NCBI RefSeq assembly: GCF_008369105.1
Contig: NZ_VINQ01000002.1
Coordinates: forward strand, 353,298-417,297
Direction: 5' to 3'
DNA from: Aquicoccus porphyridii
GTDB lineage: Bacteria; Pseudomonadota; Alphaproteobacteria; Rhodobacterales; Rhodobacteraceae
DNA length: 64,000 bases
Under the pieces are notes generated by a model, which saw only the letters and a list, made by a program, of their open reading frames with translations, was not told the origin of the DNA and made no database searches. The position numbers and the translations under genes were made by a program. Shown in pieces: positions 17,034 to 25,688 of the stretch; position 1 is the first letter of the stretch, and each line of letters starts with the position of its first letter.

Positions 17034-17908
17034 CCCCCGACACCGCCGCCGCCCGCCTTCGGGCCCGGCTTGAAACCGGCCGCCTGCTGGTCACGCCCTC
17101 CTGTGGCGACGCGCTCTCGGCGCGACTGATCGAAGAGGCCGGGTTCGACGCGATGTTCATGTCCGGTTTCGCGGTCTCGGCACACCGGATCGGCGCGCCC
17201 GATACCGGCCTCATCTCCTATGGCGAGATGCGCGACACGGTGCGCGACATCTGCGCCGCCACCCGCCTGCCGGTGCTGGCCGATGGCGATACCGGCTATG
17301 GCAACGCGATGAACGTGCGCCGCACCGTGGCGGGCTATGCCCGCGCGGGCGCCGCCGCTGTGATGATCGAGGATCAGCTTGCCCCCAAACGCTGTGGCCA
17401 CACCAAGGGCAAGCTGGTGGTCGACCGCGCCGAAGCGGTGGACCGCATCCGCGCCGCCGACGACGCCCGCCGCGACGGCGGCCACGACATCCTGATCATC
17501 GCCCGCACCGACGCACGCCACGGCCACGGGCTCGACGAGGCGCTGACCAGGGCGGCGGCGTTCCACGACGCGGGCGCCGACATCCTTTTCGTCGAGGCCC
17601 CGCATGACGAGGCCGAGATGCGCCGCATCTGCACCGAGCTTCCGGGCTGGAAAATGGCCAACATGGTCGAGGGCGGCGCCACCCCGATCCTGCCGCCCGA
17701 CGCACTCACCGAGATCGGCTATCACCACGCCGCCTATCCGCTCACCCTGATGTCGGCGGCGATGCGTGCCATGCAGGACGCGCTCAAGGCCCTGCGCGAC
17801 GGTCGCCCGCCCGAGGGCCTCATGTCGTTTGCGGACCTGCGCCGGCTGGTCGGCTTCGACGCCTATTACGAGACCGAATCGCGCTACGCCGACCGCCGCC
17901 CCGATTAG
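17012..17908 (+). CDS. isocitrate lyase/PEP mutase superfamily enzyme
   Basis: A 298-residue (beta/alpha)8 enzyme. DGDTGYG and MIEDQ coordinate Mg, and the KRCGH motif carries the lyase cysteine that PEP mutases lack. This points to a C-C lyase of the 2-methylisocitrate or 2,3-dimethylmalate type rather than a phosphonomutase; oxaloacetate decarboxylase is another option. The start is ATG 17012 inside the end of dctM, the family's usual N-terminus, although the frame is open far upstream. Overlap with the TRAP permease suggests it cleaves the imported hydroxy-acid, an inference from context. Confidence 0.8.
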   Translation: MAATGSVTPDTAAARLRARLETGRLLVTPSCGDALSARLIEEAGFDAMFMSGFAVSAHRIGAPDTGLISYGEMRDTVRDICAATRLPVLADGDTGYGNAMNVRRTVAGYARAGAAAVMIEDQLAPKRCGHTKGKLVVDRAEAVDRIRAADDARRDGGHDILIIARTDARHGHGLDEALTRAAAFHDAGADILFVEAPHDEAEMRRICTELPGWKMANMVEGGATPILPPDALTEIGYHHAAYPLTLMSAAMRAMQDALKALRDGRPPEGLMSFADLRRLVGFDAYYETESRYADRRPD

Positions 17909-17927
17909 CGTGCGTTGCATCACCAGA

Positions 17928-17965
17928 GGGCAGCGCCCGCCCATGGGGCGGGGCGGGCGCTGCCC
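17928..17965 (+). terminator. 15-bp perfect hairpin after the TRAP/lyase operon
   Basis: Arms 17928-17942 and 17951-17965 are perfectly complementary (15 GC-rich pairs) around an 8-nt loop, 20 nt after the lyase stop. There is no T-run, so it is a processing or factor-assisted end, or a dispersed palindromic repeat, rather than a classical intrinsic terminator. Confidence 0.5.
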
Positions 17966-18116
17966 GGGCCGCCAAGCGCCCCGGGCGGCGTGAATTCGAT
18001 CGAGGGCAACATGCTAGCGTTTCGCGCCTGATCACCTGTCACCAACCGGACCAGCGCCGCCGCCACCCGAGAGTGTCCCGATCCCCAACCGGGTCAAAAA
18101 ACATGCAGATCGGCAC

Positions 18117-18144
18117 TTTTCATTCGCGATTCATCCCGTATAGT
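18117..18144 (+). promoter_or_regulatory. predicted housekeeping promoter for leuL-leuA
   Basis: TTTTCA at 18117-18122 (four of six matches to TTGACA) and TATAGT at 18139-18144 are separated by 16 nt. The expected transcription start falls at about 18150-18153, which is directly at the leader-peptide ATG. Confidence 0.45.
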
Positions 18145-18152
18145 CCGACATC

Positions 18153-18239
18153 ATGATGACTCGGGGCCATATCACCGCTGCCGCACGCGATCCGCGTGCC
18201 GCTTCGCTTGCCCTGATCCTTCTCCTTAGCCGCCTCTGA
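18153..18239 (+). CDS. leuL: leucine-rich leader peptide of leuA
   Basis: A 28-residue open frame (ATG 18153, TGA 18237-18239) whose second half is packed with leucine: SLALILLLSRL holds six Leu in eleven residues. It ends 77 nt before leuA. There is no ribosome site before its ATG, and the predicted promoter would place transcription start at or within a few bases of the ATG, so it may be a leaderless leader. Ribosome stalling at the Leu codons when charged tRNA-Leu is scarce would change folding of the hairpins that overlap its 3' end. The alternative start ATG 18156 gives the same peptide minus one Met. Confidence 0.75.
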   Translation: MMTRGHITAAARDPRAASLALILLLSRL

Positions 18240-18295
18240 GCGTGCCTTCCGGCGCGACCGCTCAGAGGATGGTTTTCGCGCCCGAACGCTAAGGA
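18183..18295 (+). promoter_or_regulatory. transcription attenuator upstream of leuA
   Basis: Three nested or competing stems are visible. A 7-bp hairpin (18183-18189 with 18193-18199) lies inside the leader ORF. A perfect 10-bp stem (18233-18242 with 18259-18268) covers the leader stop codon and is followed by TTTT at 18273-18276, resembling a terminator with a short T-run. A 7-bp outer stem pairs CCTTAGC at 18224-18230, in the Leu-codon region, with GCTAAGG at 18289-18295. A ribosome stalled on the Leu codons would block the outer and terminator stems. This layout is that of amino-acid attenuation. Confidence 0.65.
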
Positions 18296-18316
18296 AAAAC
18301 GAAAGAGACCCATAAA

Positions 18317-19885
18317 ATGACCGATATGATCCCTCAAGACCGCGTCTTGATCTTCGACACGACTCTGCGCGACGGCGAACAAAGCCCCGGCGCCACCATG
18401 ACCCATGACGAGAAGCTCGAAATCGCCGAGATGCTCGACGACATGGGCGTCGATATCATCGAGGCCGGTTTCCCCATTGCCTCCGAAGGCGATTTCCGCG
18501 CCGTGAGCGAGATCGCCAAACGCTCGAAGAACGCCGTGATCTGCGGCCTCGCCCGCGCCAATCTCAAGGATATCGACCGTAGCTGGGAGGCCGTGAAACA
18601 CAGCAAGCGCCCGCGGATTCATACCTTCATCGGCACCTCACCCCTGCATCGCCAGATCCCCAACCTCACCATGGACGAAATGGCCGAGCGCATCCATGAC
18701 ACCGTGACCCATGCGCGCAATCTCTGCGACAACGTGCAATGGTCGCCGATGGATGCCACCCGCACCGAATGGGATTACCTCAAGCGTGTTGTCGAAATCG
18801 CGATCAAGGCGGGCGCCAGCACGATCAACATCCCCGACACCGTCGGCTATACCGCCCCCGAGGAAAGCGCCGATCTGATCCGCCGCCTGATCGCCGAGGT
18901 GCCCGGCGCCGACGCGATCATCTTTGCCACCCATTGCCACAACGATCTGGGGCTGGCCACGGCCAACAGCCTCGCCGCCGTCGCGGGCGGCGCCCGCCAG
19001 ATCGAATGCACGATCAACGGGTTGGGCGAACGCGCCGGCAACACCGCCCTCGAAGAGGTGGTGATGGCGCTCAGAACCCGCCACGACATCATGCCTTGGT
19101 CGACCGAGGTCGATACCACCAAGATCATGGCGATCTCGCGCCGCGTCGCCACCGTCTCGGGCTTCCCGGTGCAGTTCAACAAGGCGATCGTGGGCAAGAA
19201 CGCCTTCGCCCATGAATCCGGCATCCACCAGGACGGCATGCTCAAGAACCGCGAGAATTTCGAGATCATGCGCCCCGAGGATATCGGCCTCGCCGAATCC
19301 TCGCTGCCGCTGGGCAAACACTCGGGCCGCGCCGCGCTGCGCGACAAGCTCAAGAACCTCGGTTTCGACCTGGCCGACAATCAGCTCAAGGACGTGTTCG
19401 TCCGCTTCAAGGAGCTGGCCGACCGCAAGAAAGAGGTGTTCGACGACGACATCATCGCCCTCATGCGGATCAGCGAAGACGCCGCGCATGACCGGCTGCA
19501 ACTCAAGTCGCTGGCGGTGGCCTGCGGCACCGGTGGCCCCGCCGAGGCAACCATCGTGATGGAGATCGACGGCGAGGAAAAGACCGCCACCATGCAGGGC
19601 GACGGCCCGGTCGACGCCAGCTTCAAGGCGGTGCGCGCATTGCACGCATCGGATTCGCAGCTCCAGCTCTACCAGGTCCACGCCGTGACCGAAGGCACCG
19701 ATGCCCAGGCCACCGTGTCGGTCCGGCTCGAGGAAGGCGGCAACATCGCCACCGGCCAATCCGCCGACACCGATACCGTGGTGGCCAGCGTCAAGGCCTA
19801 TATCCACGCCCTCAACCGCCTGCTGGTGCGGCGCGGCAAGCTCGGGCAGGATATCAAGGAAATCAACTACCGCGACATGGGGTAG
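18317..19885 (+). CDS. leuA: 2-isopropylmalate synthase
   Basis: A 522-residue LeuA. The HMGL-like barrel begins with FDTTLRDGEQSPG near residue 13, the metal site HCHND lies near residue 206, and the GERAGNTALEE motif near residue 238. The C-terminal regulatory LeuA dimer domain, which binds leucine for feedback inhibition, covers about residues 390-520. It condenses acetyl-CoA with 2-oxoisovalerate in the first committed step to leucine. Full length fits the bacterial long form. It is downstream of a Leu-rich leader peptide and converges with mreB. Confidence 0.95.
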   Translation: MTDMIPQDRVLIFDTTLRDGEQSPGATMTHDEKLEIAEMLDDMGVDIIEAGFPIASEGDFRAVSEIAKRSKNAVICGLARANLKDIDRSWEAVKHSKRPRIHTFIGTSPLHRQIPNLTMDEMAERIHDTVTHARNLCDNVQWSPMDATRTEWDYLKRVVEIAIKAGASTINIPDTVGYTAPEESADLIRRLIAEVPGADAIIFATHCHNDLGLATANSLAAVAGGARQIECTINGLGERAGNTALEEVVMALRTRHDIMPWSTEVDTTKIMAISRRVATVSGFPVQFNKAIVGKNAFAHESGIHQDGMLKNRENFEIMRPEDIGLAESSLPLGKHSGRAALRDKLKNLGFDLADNQLKDVFVRFKELADRKKEVFDDDIIALMRISEDAAHDRLQLKSLAVACGTGGPAEATIVMEIDGEEKTATMQGDGPVDASFKAVRALHASDSQLQLYQVHAVTEGTDAQATVSVRLEEGGNIATGQSADTDTVVASVKAYIHALNRLLVRRGKLGQDIKEINYRDMG

Positions 19886-19892
19886 ACAGGGC

Positions 19893-19923
19893 GCGGGGCG
19901 CAGGCAATCGGCCGCGTCCCCGC
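19893..19923. terminator. bidirectional hairpin between leuA and mreB
   Basis: Arms GCGGGGCGC (19893-19901) and GCGTCCCCGC (19914-19923) pair with one bulged base in the 39-nt gap between convergent leuA and mreB. It can end transcription from either side. No strong T-run is present on either strand. Confidence 0.45.
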
Positions 19924-19924
19924 C

Positions 19925-20992
<1,068 letters not shown>

Positions 20993-21004
20993 TTAACTAA
21001 AATT

Positions 21005-21033
21005 GGCCCGCGACTCGGCTGAGCACGCGGGCC
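21005..21033 (-). promoter_or_regulatory. hairpin plus AATTTT in the mreB leader
   Basis: Perfect 8-bp arms at 21005-21012 and 21026-21033 are followed, on the mreB strand, by AATTTT, 34 nt before the mreB start. A TATACA -10-like box (21038-21043, minus strand) lies just upstream, so the hairpin would sit at the very 5' end of the mRNA. It may stabilise the message or act as an early attenuator. Confidence 0.4.
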
Positions 21034-21190
21034 CCTTTGTATAGGCGCGCAAGCCCTGTTCCGAAAGGGGGGATTGCGGGTGCCTCGGCATGAAACTGCC
21101 GCCCGTCGCTTTCCAACCGCGATTGCGCGCACACCTCTATCGGGATAAGCCCCGAACGAGGCCCATCATGGCCGCAAAACGGGGGCGCGG

Positions 21191-21970
21191 ATGCTGTCCT
21201 ATCAGCACATTTATCACGCCGGCAACATGGCCGATCTGCACAAGCACGCGCTGCTGGCGACCATGCTGACCCGCATGACCGCCAAGCCAAAACCGATGAG
21301 CTATGTCGAAACCCATGCCGGTCGCGGCCTTTATGACCTGAACGCCCCCGAGGCGCTCAGGACCGGCGAGGCGCAATCCGGCATCACCCGGGCCTTGGGC
21401 GCGGGATGGTTCGGCACAGATCACCCGCTGATGCAGGCGCTGGAACTGGTGCGCGCCGAGGCCGGGCCCGGCGCCTATCCCGGCTCGCCGCGGATCGCGG
21501 CCGCGCTCCTGCGCCCGGGCGACACGATGCACCTGGCCGAATTGCACCCGGGCGAACACGCCGCGCTGGTCGCCGCGATGCGCGGCACGGGCGCGCGGGT
21601 CTACCCACAGGACGGGTTCACGATGGCGCATTCCATCTGCCCGCCCGTCCCGCGCCGCGGGCTGATGCTGGTCGACCCGTCCTGGGAGGTGAAAAGCGAC
21701 TACCAAACCATCCCGCCGGCGATCGCGAAACTGCACCGCAAATGGAACGTGGGCGTGATCGCGCTCTGGTATCCGATCCTGCGCGACAACCGGCATCGGG
21801 CAATGCTCGACCGGCTCGACTCAGGTTTCCCCGACGCGCTGCGCTCCGAAATATCCTTCCCCCCCGCCCGGGCCGGGCACGGCATGGTCGGATCGGGCAT
21901 GTTCATCCTCAACCCGCCCTGGGGACTGGCGGAAGAGGCGGCACGGCTCAAGCACGTGTTCGGTGGGTAG
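21191..21970 (+). CDS. rlmJ: 23S rRNA (adenine(2030)-N6)-methyltransferase RlmJ
   Basis: A 259-residue protein starting MLSYQHIYHAGNMADLHKH, the diagnostic N-terminus of RlmJ, and with ETHAGRGLYDL as the SAM-binding motif near residue 40. The catalytic D-P-P-Y/F of the family appears here as DPSWE near residue 164, with Trp replacing the aromatic. RlmJ methylates A2030 of 23S rRNA. It is divergent from mreB and is followed by an AT-richer stretch with a small membrane-protein gene. Confidence 0.9.
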   Translation: MLSYQHIYHAGNMADLHKHALLATMLTRMTAKPKPMSYVETHAGRGLYDLNAPEALRTGEAQSGITRALGAGWFGTDHPLMQALELVRAEAGPGAYPGSPRIAAALLRPGDTMHLAELHPGEHAALVAAMRGTGARVYPQDGFTMAHSICPPVPRRGLMLVDPSWEVKSDYQTIPPAIAKLHRKWNVGVIALWYPILRDNRHRAMLDRLDSGFPDALRSEISFPPARAGHGMVGSGMFILNPPWGLAEEAARLKHVFGG

Positions 21971-22043
21971 GCGGACGAAGCAGACGTTGAAGTTGACTGC
22001 CGAAGCACTAAGCTTTCGGCAGTGATTTAAGGGGGGCTAGTAG

Positions 22044-22274
22044 ATGATCAGAAAGATATCTTCCTTGGTTTCTCTCGGGCTCGCATTCGCTTTTGGGTAC
22101 TTGTACTACGTCGAGTATTTCAAATGGCGCAATTGTTTCAATGAGCTCAGCCGGTGCTTCGACGATGACGCCGGTGTCGTATATTTAGAGCAATCAGGGG
22201 TCGTATGGCTCTTACTCGCTGTGCTGGCTCTTGGAGTAGGCCTCTACAATGCATGGCATCTGAGCAAACCCTGA
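22044..22274 (+). CDS. small two-helix membrane protein
   Basis: A 76-residue protein starting at ATG 22044, with an AAGGGGGG sequence about eight nucleotides upstream. Helices are predicted at residues 5-23 and 51-70, with a short acidic loop holding two cysteines (31 and 38) between them. Base composition is clearly AT-richer than that of its neighbours, which suggests a recent arrival or weak constraint. No family is recognised. It lies between rlmJ and an MFS gene, all on the plus strand, without tight spacing. Confidence 0.5.
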   Translation: MIRKISSLVSLGLAFAFGYLYYVEYFKWRNCFNELSRCFDDDAGVVYLEQSGVVWLLLAVLALGVGLYNAWHLSKP

Positions 22275-22499
22275 ACGGTAATCCGGGCTCGAACCAGCCA
22301 TACCTCATCGAACCAACAGAGCCTGTCGGTTCGCAAGGTGACCGTGGGTCCAACCGGTCGTGGTCACGACCTGCCCACCGCCAGCCGGGACGCAATGTCG
22401 TGAACAGCCGCGCATGCGGCGTTGCAGCGAAGGCGGCGTCGCCCGCCACATGTGACACCCGGTTCAGGGAGCGGTATCCTCGGCGCGAAAGGACGTTTC

Positions 22500-23765
22500 A
22501 TGATTCAGGTCTTGTCCGGGGTCTGGGCCCTTCTGCTGGGCATCGTGCTCATCATGCTGGGCAACGGCATGCATTTCACCCTGATCGGCCTGCGCGGCGG
22601 GATCGAGAACTTCTCGGCCGCGGAACTGGCCATCGTCACCTCGGGCTATTTCGTCGGTTTCCTGTCGGGCGCGCGCCTGACCCCGCTACTGATCCGGCGT
22701 GTCGGGCATGTGCGCGTCTTCGCGGCGCTGGGCAGTTTCATGTCGGCCGGGCTCATTGCCTTTCCGCTGCTGACCGAACCCTGGGCGTGGACAGTGCTTC
22801 GGGTGCTGATCGGGTTCTGCATGTCGGGCATCTTCGTCACCGCCGAAAGCTGGCTCAACCACGCGGCCAGCAACGAAACACGCGGCAAGGTGCTCTCGGC
22901 CTACATGATCGCGCAGACGCTCGGCATCGTCGGCGCACAGGGGCTGCTGACGCTGGGCGATGCGGGAACCTCGGTGCTCTTCATCGGGGCCTCGATCCTC
23001 GTGTCGATCTCCTTTGCGCCGATCCTCTTGTCGGCCACCCCGGTGCCCGCGGTCGAGGTCGCCCGCCCGATGCCCCTGCGCGCCCTCTTTTCCTACGCGC
23101 CACTCAGCACGGTGGGGATTTTCCTGCTGGGCAGCGTCTATGCCACCCAATCGGGCATGGGCGCCGTCTTCGGAAGCCAGATCGGGCTTTCGGCGGCGCA
23201 GATCGCGCTCTTCGTGGCGATGCTCTTTGCCGGGGCGCTGGTGCTGCAATACCCCATTGGCTGGCTCTCCGACCGGATGGACCGGCGCAAGCTGATCCTC
23301 GGCGCCGCCACGCTTGGCGCGGTCTGCTGTGCGCTGGGATGGACCTTCGGCGGCGGGTTGTGGGTGCTGATGGCCTCCGCCTTCCTGGCCGGGGGCGTCA
23401 CCACGCCGCTTTACGCGCTGTTCCTCGCCTACACCAACGACTCGCTCGCAACCGAAGACATGCCCGCCGCGTCGGGTGGCCTCGTCTTCACCTTCGGGCT
23501 CGGGGCCATCGCCGGGCCGCTGATCACCGGTTGGGCGATGCAGATGCTGGGCCCCTTCGCCTTCTGGCTGGTTCTCGGCGCGACCTTCGGCGTCATCGTG
23601 CTCTATGCCCTCTACCGCATGACCCAGCGCGAGGGCACCCCGGTCGACGAAACCGAAAGCTACCTTGGCGTGCTGCCCACCGCCTCGCCCGTCACGGTGG
23701 AAGCGGCCGGTATCTGGGCCGCCGAACAGGCCGAGGCCGAACGCGACTCCGACGAACAACCCTGA
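22500..23765 (+). CDS. MFS transporter, YcaD-like
   Basis: A 421-residue permease with twelve predicted helices. GYFVGFLSGARL in helix 2 and GWLSDRMDRRKLI in the 8-9 loop are typical of the YcaD/sugar-efflux-like MFS branch, whose substrates are largely unknown. About 40 residues of acidic tail follow the last helix. The start is ATG 22500 after GAAAGGACG; upstream in-frame sequence to 22422 lacks similarity and reads through the gap. It precedes a convergent LysR gene. Confidence 0.85.
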   Translation: MIQVLSGVWALLLGIVLIMLGNGMHFTLIGLRGGIENFSAAELAIVTSGYFVGFLSGARLTPLLIRRVGHVRVFAALGSFMSAGLIAFPLLTEPWAWTVLRVLIGFCMSGIFVTAESWLNHAASNETRGKVLSAYMIAQTLGIVGAQGLLTLGDAGTSVLFIGASILVSISFAPILLSATPVPAVEVARPMPLRALFSYAPLSTVGIFLLGSVYATQSGMGAVFGSQIGLSAAQIALFVAMLFAGALVLQYPIGWLSDRMDRRKLILGAATLGAVCCALGWTFGGGLWVLMASAFLAGGVTTPLYALFLAYTNDSLATEDMPAASGGLVFTFGLGAIAGPLITGWAMQMLGPFAFWLVLGATFGVIVLYALYRMTQREGTPVDETESYLGVLPTASPVTVEAAGIWAAEQAEAERDSDEQP

Positions 23766-23829
23766 TCACGGACCGACGCCAGCGGGCCTGCCCCCCGCCG
23801 GAATGACACCAACGCAGGTGAAACAGGCG

Positions 23830-24708
23830 CTATGTTTTGGCCCGCTCGAGACGTTTGCCGATTCCGGATTGATCCGCGAGGAAATCAAGCGTTGCGCGGA
23901 CTCGCGCCGTTCGTTGCAGATCGGGATGCACCAAAAGCCATAACGGCGTCTCGAGAGCTTCGATGTTGTCGCCATGTCGTGTGAAATCCGGCGTTTCACA
24001 AAGATAGGTCGGCAACACCGCCGCACCGGCACCCTTGGCCACCGCGCCATGCATCGCCATGAGCGAGTCGAGCCGCATGGCGCAACGCCGGTTCAGCCCC
24101 TCCTCACGCATGTAGACATCCAGCGCATCGTAAGGCATGGCGCCGGATGGTCCGATTATCGGAATTTCCTCGCGCGCGACCCCGAGGAATTCGGCCGAAC
24201 TGTAAAGCGCCTGCCGGATGACCCCGAGCTTGCGTCCCTTGAGATACCCCGCGGGTTCCAACGCTGGCCGCAAGGCAATATCGGCATCTCTCCGGGCCAG
24301 GTCATGAACCGCGTTCGACAGTCGGATATCGAGTTCGATATCGGGATACGCCTCCCTGAACGCACGAAGAACCGGGGCGACGAGGCCCGCGAAAATCGTA
24401 TCGGTCGTCGTCAGGACAACGACACCAAAGGGCCGCTGATCGCGCCCGCTGAGCCTGCGTTCCGTCTCGCGGCTGAGCACGCGCATGCGTCGCGCCGTGG
24501 CCAGCACCTCCTCGCCCGCCTCCGTTGCCTGGTAGCCCTGCCTGAACCGTTCGAAAAGGCGGACACCAAGGCGGCCCTCGATGGCATTCAGACGACGCAT
24601 GAGCGTGGGGTGACTTTCCCGCGATGCCCGCGCCGCGGCGCTCAGCGACCCCGATTCAGCAATCAGAAGGACGGTCGAATAGTCGGACCACGCCATGCTT
24701 TCGTTCAT
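23830..24708 (-). CDS. LysR-family transcriptional regulator
   Basis: A 292-residue LysR protein. The N-terminal HTH spans about residues 10-65 with SAAARASRESHPTLMRRLN, and the rest is the periplasmic-binding-like effector domain. The start at ATG 24708 is chosen because GGAGG lies eight nucleotides before it, while the longer frame to 24750 would cover the shared promoter. It is divergent from a flavodoxin-fold quinone reductase across 80 nt, the classical arrangement of a LysR protein and the gene it controls. The inducer is unknown. Confidence 0.88.
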   Translation of the reverse strand: MNESMAWSDYSTVLLIAESGSLSAAARASRESHPTLMRRLNAIEGRLGVRLFERFRQGYQATEAGEEVLATARRMRVLSRETERRLSGRDQRPFGVVVLTTTDTIFAGLVAPVLRAFREAYPDIELDIRLSNAVHDLARRDADIALRPALEPAGYLKGRKLGVIRQALYSSAEFLGVAREEIPIIGPSGAMPYDALDVYMREEGLNRRCAMRLDSLMAMHGAVAKGAGAAVLPTYLCETPDFTRHGDNIEALETPLWLLVHPDLQRTARVRATLDFLADQSGIGKRLERAKT

Positions 24709-24788
24709 AATTGAAACCTCCGACGTCAAATTTGTCCATTTTATCGCCAATTGTGAAGGGATAAATTCACCATCAACGGAGGTTAGCC
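24709..24788. promoter_or_regulatory. divergent control region with inverted repeat
   Basis: The 80-nt gap between the LysR gene and the reductase holds TTTATC (24740-24745) and GATAAA (24760-24765), a perfect 6-bp inverted repeat with a 14-nt gap, and the palindrome CAAATTTG (24727-24734). Both are plausible LysR binding half-sites. The region is much AT-richer than the flanking genes. Confidence 0.45.
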
Positions 24789-25541
24789 ATGCAGAGTCAC
24801 ATCATCCACGCCCACCCGAACCCCGCGTCGTTCAACGCGGCATTGACCGCGCAAGCCAGGCAAACACTGGAAAACGAAGGCGCCACGGTCACGATCTCGG
24901 ACCTTTACCAAAGCGAATTCGATCCCGTCGAGCGGGGGCAGCACTATCCGTGCCGGCTCGATCCCACCGCCTTCTCGGCGCTTGCGGAACAGCGGCATGC
25001 CTGGCGAACGGATCGCATCCCCGACGACGTGGAACGGGAAATCCATGCGCTGGAAGCCGCGGATCTGCTGATCCTGCAATTTCCTCTCTGGTGGCATGGT
25101 GCACCGGCGATCCTGAAAGGCTGGTTCGACCGGGTCTTTCTCAGCGGCGGCCTCTACACAAGCCGCATGCGCTATGATGCCGGCTATTTCCGGGGGCGAC
25201 GCGCGCTCCTCTCGGTGACGAGCGGCGCACCGCAAGCCGCCTTCGGTCCCGGCGCACGCGGCGGCGATCCCGAGGTCATGCTCTGGCCGTTGCAGTATTC
25301 GCTGCATTACCTGGGGTTCGAAGTTCTGCCGCCCTTCTGGAGTTTCGGGGTTCAGGGGCATGGCTACAGTTACGAGGATGCCGACAAGGCCAGGGCACGG
25401 TTGAGCGGCCGCCTGGATGCATGGGCGACACATCTGAAATCACTTGACGCGGCCAGGCCTCTTGCGTTTCCAGGCTGGGCAAACTGGGACGGCGATGGCC
25501 GCGCCTTGGCGCCCCCGACAGGCGACCCATCACACCCATGA
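24789..25541 (+). CDS. NAD(P)H dehydrogenase (quinone)-like flavoprotein
   Basis: A 250-residue flavodoxin-fold oxidoreductase of the NQO1/KefF/MdaB type. HAHPNPASFN near the N-terminus binds the FMN/FAD phosphate, and FPLWWHGAPAILKGWFDRV near residue 97 is the family's flavin-ring and dimer motif. It would reduce quinones or electrophiles by two electrons using NAD(P)H. The start is ATG 24789 after CGGAGG. Divergent LysR gene placement suggests induction by a quinone or similar compound. Confidence 0.87.
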   Translation: MQSHIIHAHPNPASFNAALTAQARQTLENEGATVTISDLYQSEFDPVERGQHYPCRLDPTAFSALAEQRHAWRTDRIPDDVEREIHALEAADLLILQFPLWWHGAPAILKGWFDRVFLSGGLYTSRMRYDAGYFRGRRALLSVTSGAPQAAFGPGARGGDPEVMLWPLQYSLHYLGFEVLPPFWSFGVQGHGYSYEDADKARARLSGRLDAWATHLKSLDAARPLAFPGWANWDGDGRALAPPTGDPSHP

Positions 25542-25688
25542 CAGCCCCTGCCACCATACCGTCTGCGCGAAGACGCGCCGCACGTTTCGCCCCGCGGCCC
25601 GGGAGGATGCGCGTCCCCGCCCTCCCGCACGCACAGGTGACCTTTTTCCCTCTCAACCCCGGCAACGCACCATGATATAGAACCCCCG

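Noticed and set aside
22275-22499. tRNA-like GGCTCGAACCAGCC stretch after the small membrane gene
   Set aside because: No acceptor, D or anticodon stems can be folded around it at tRNA spacing.
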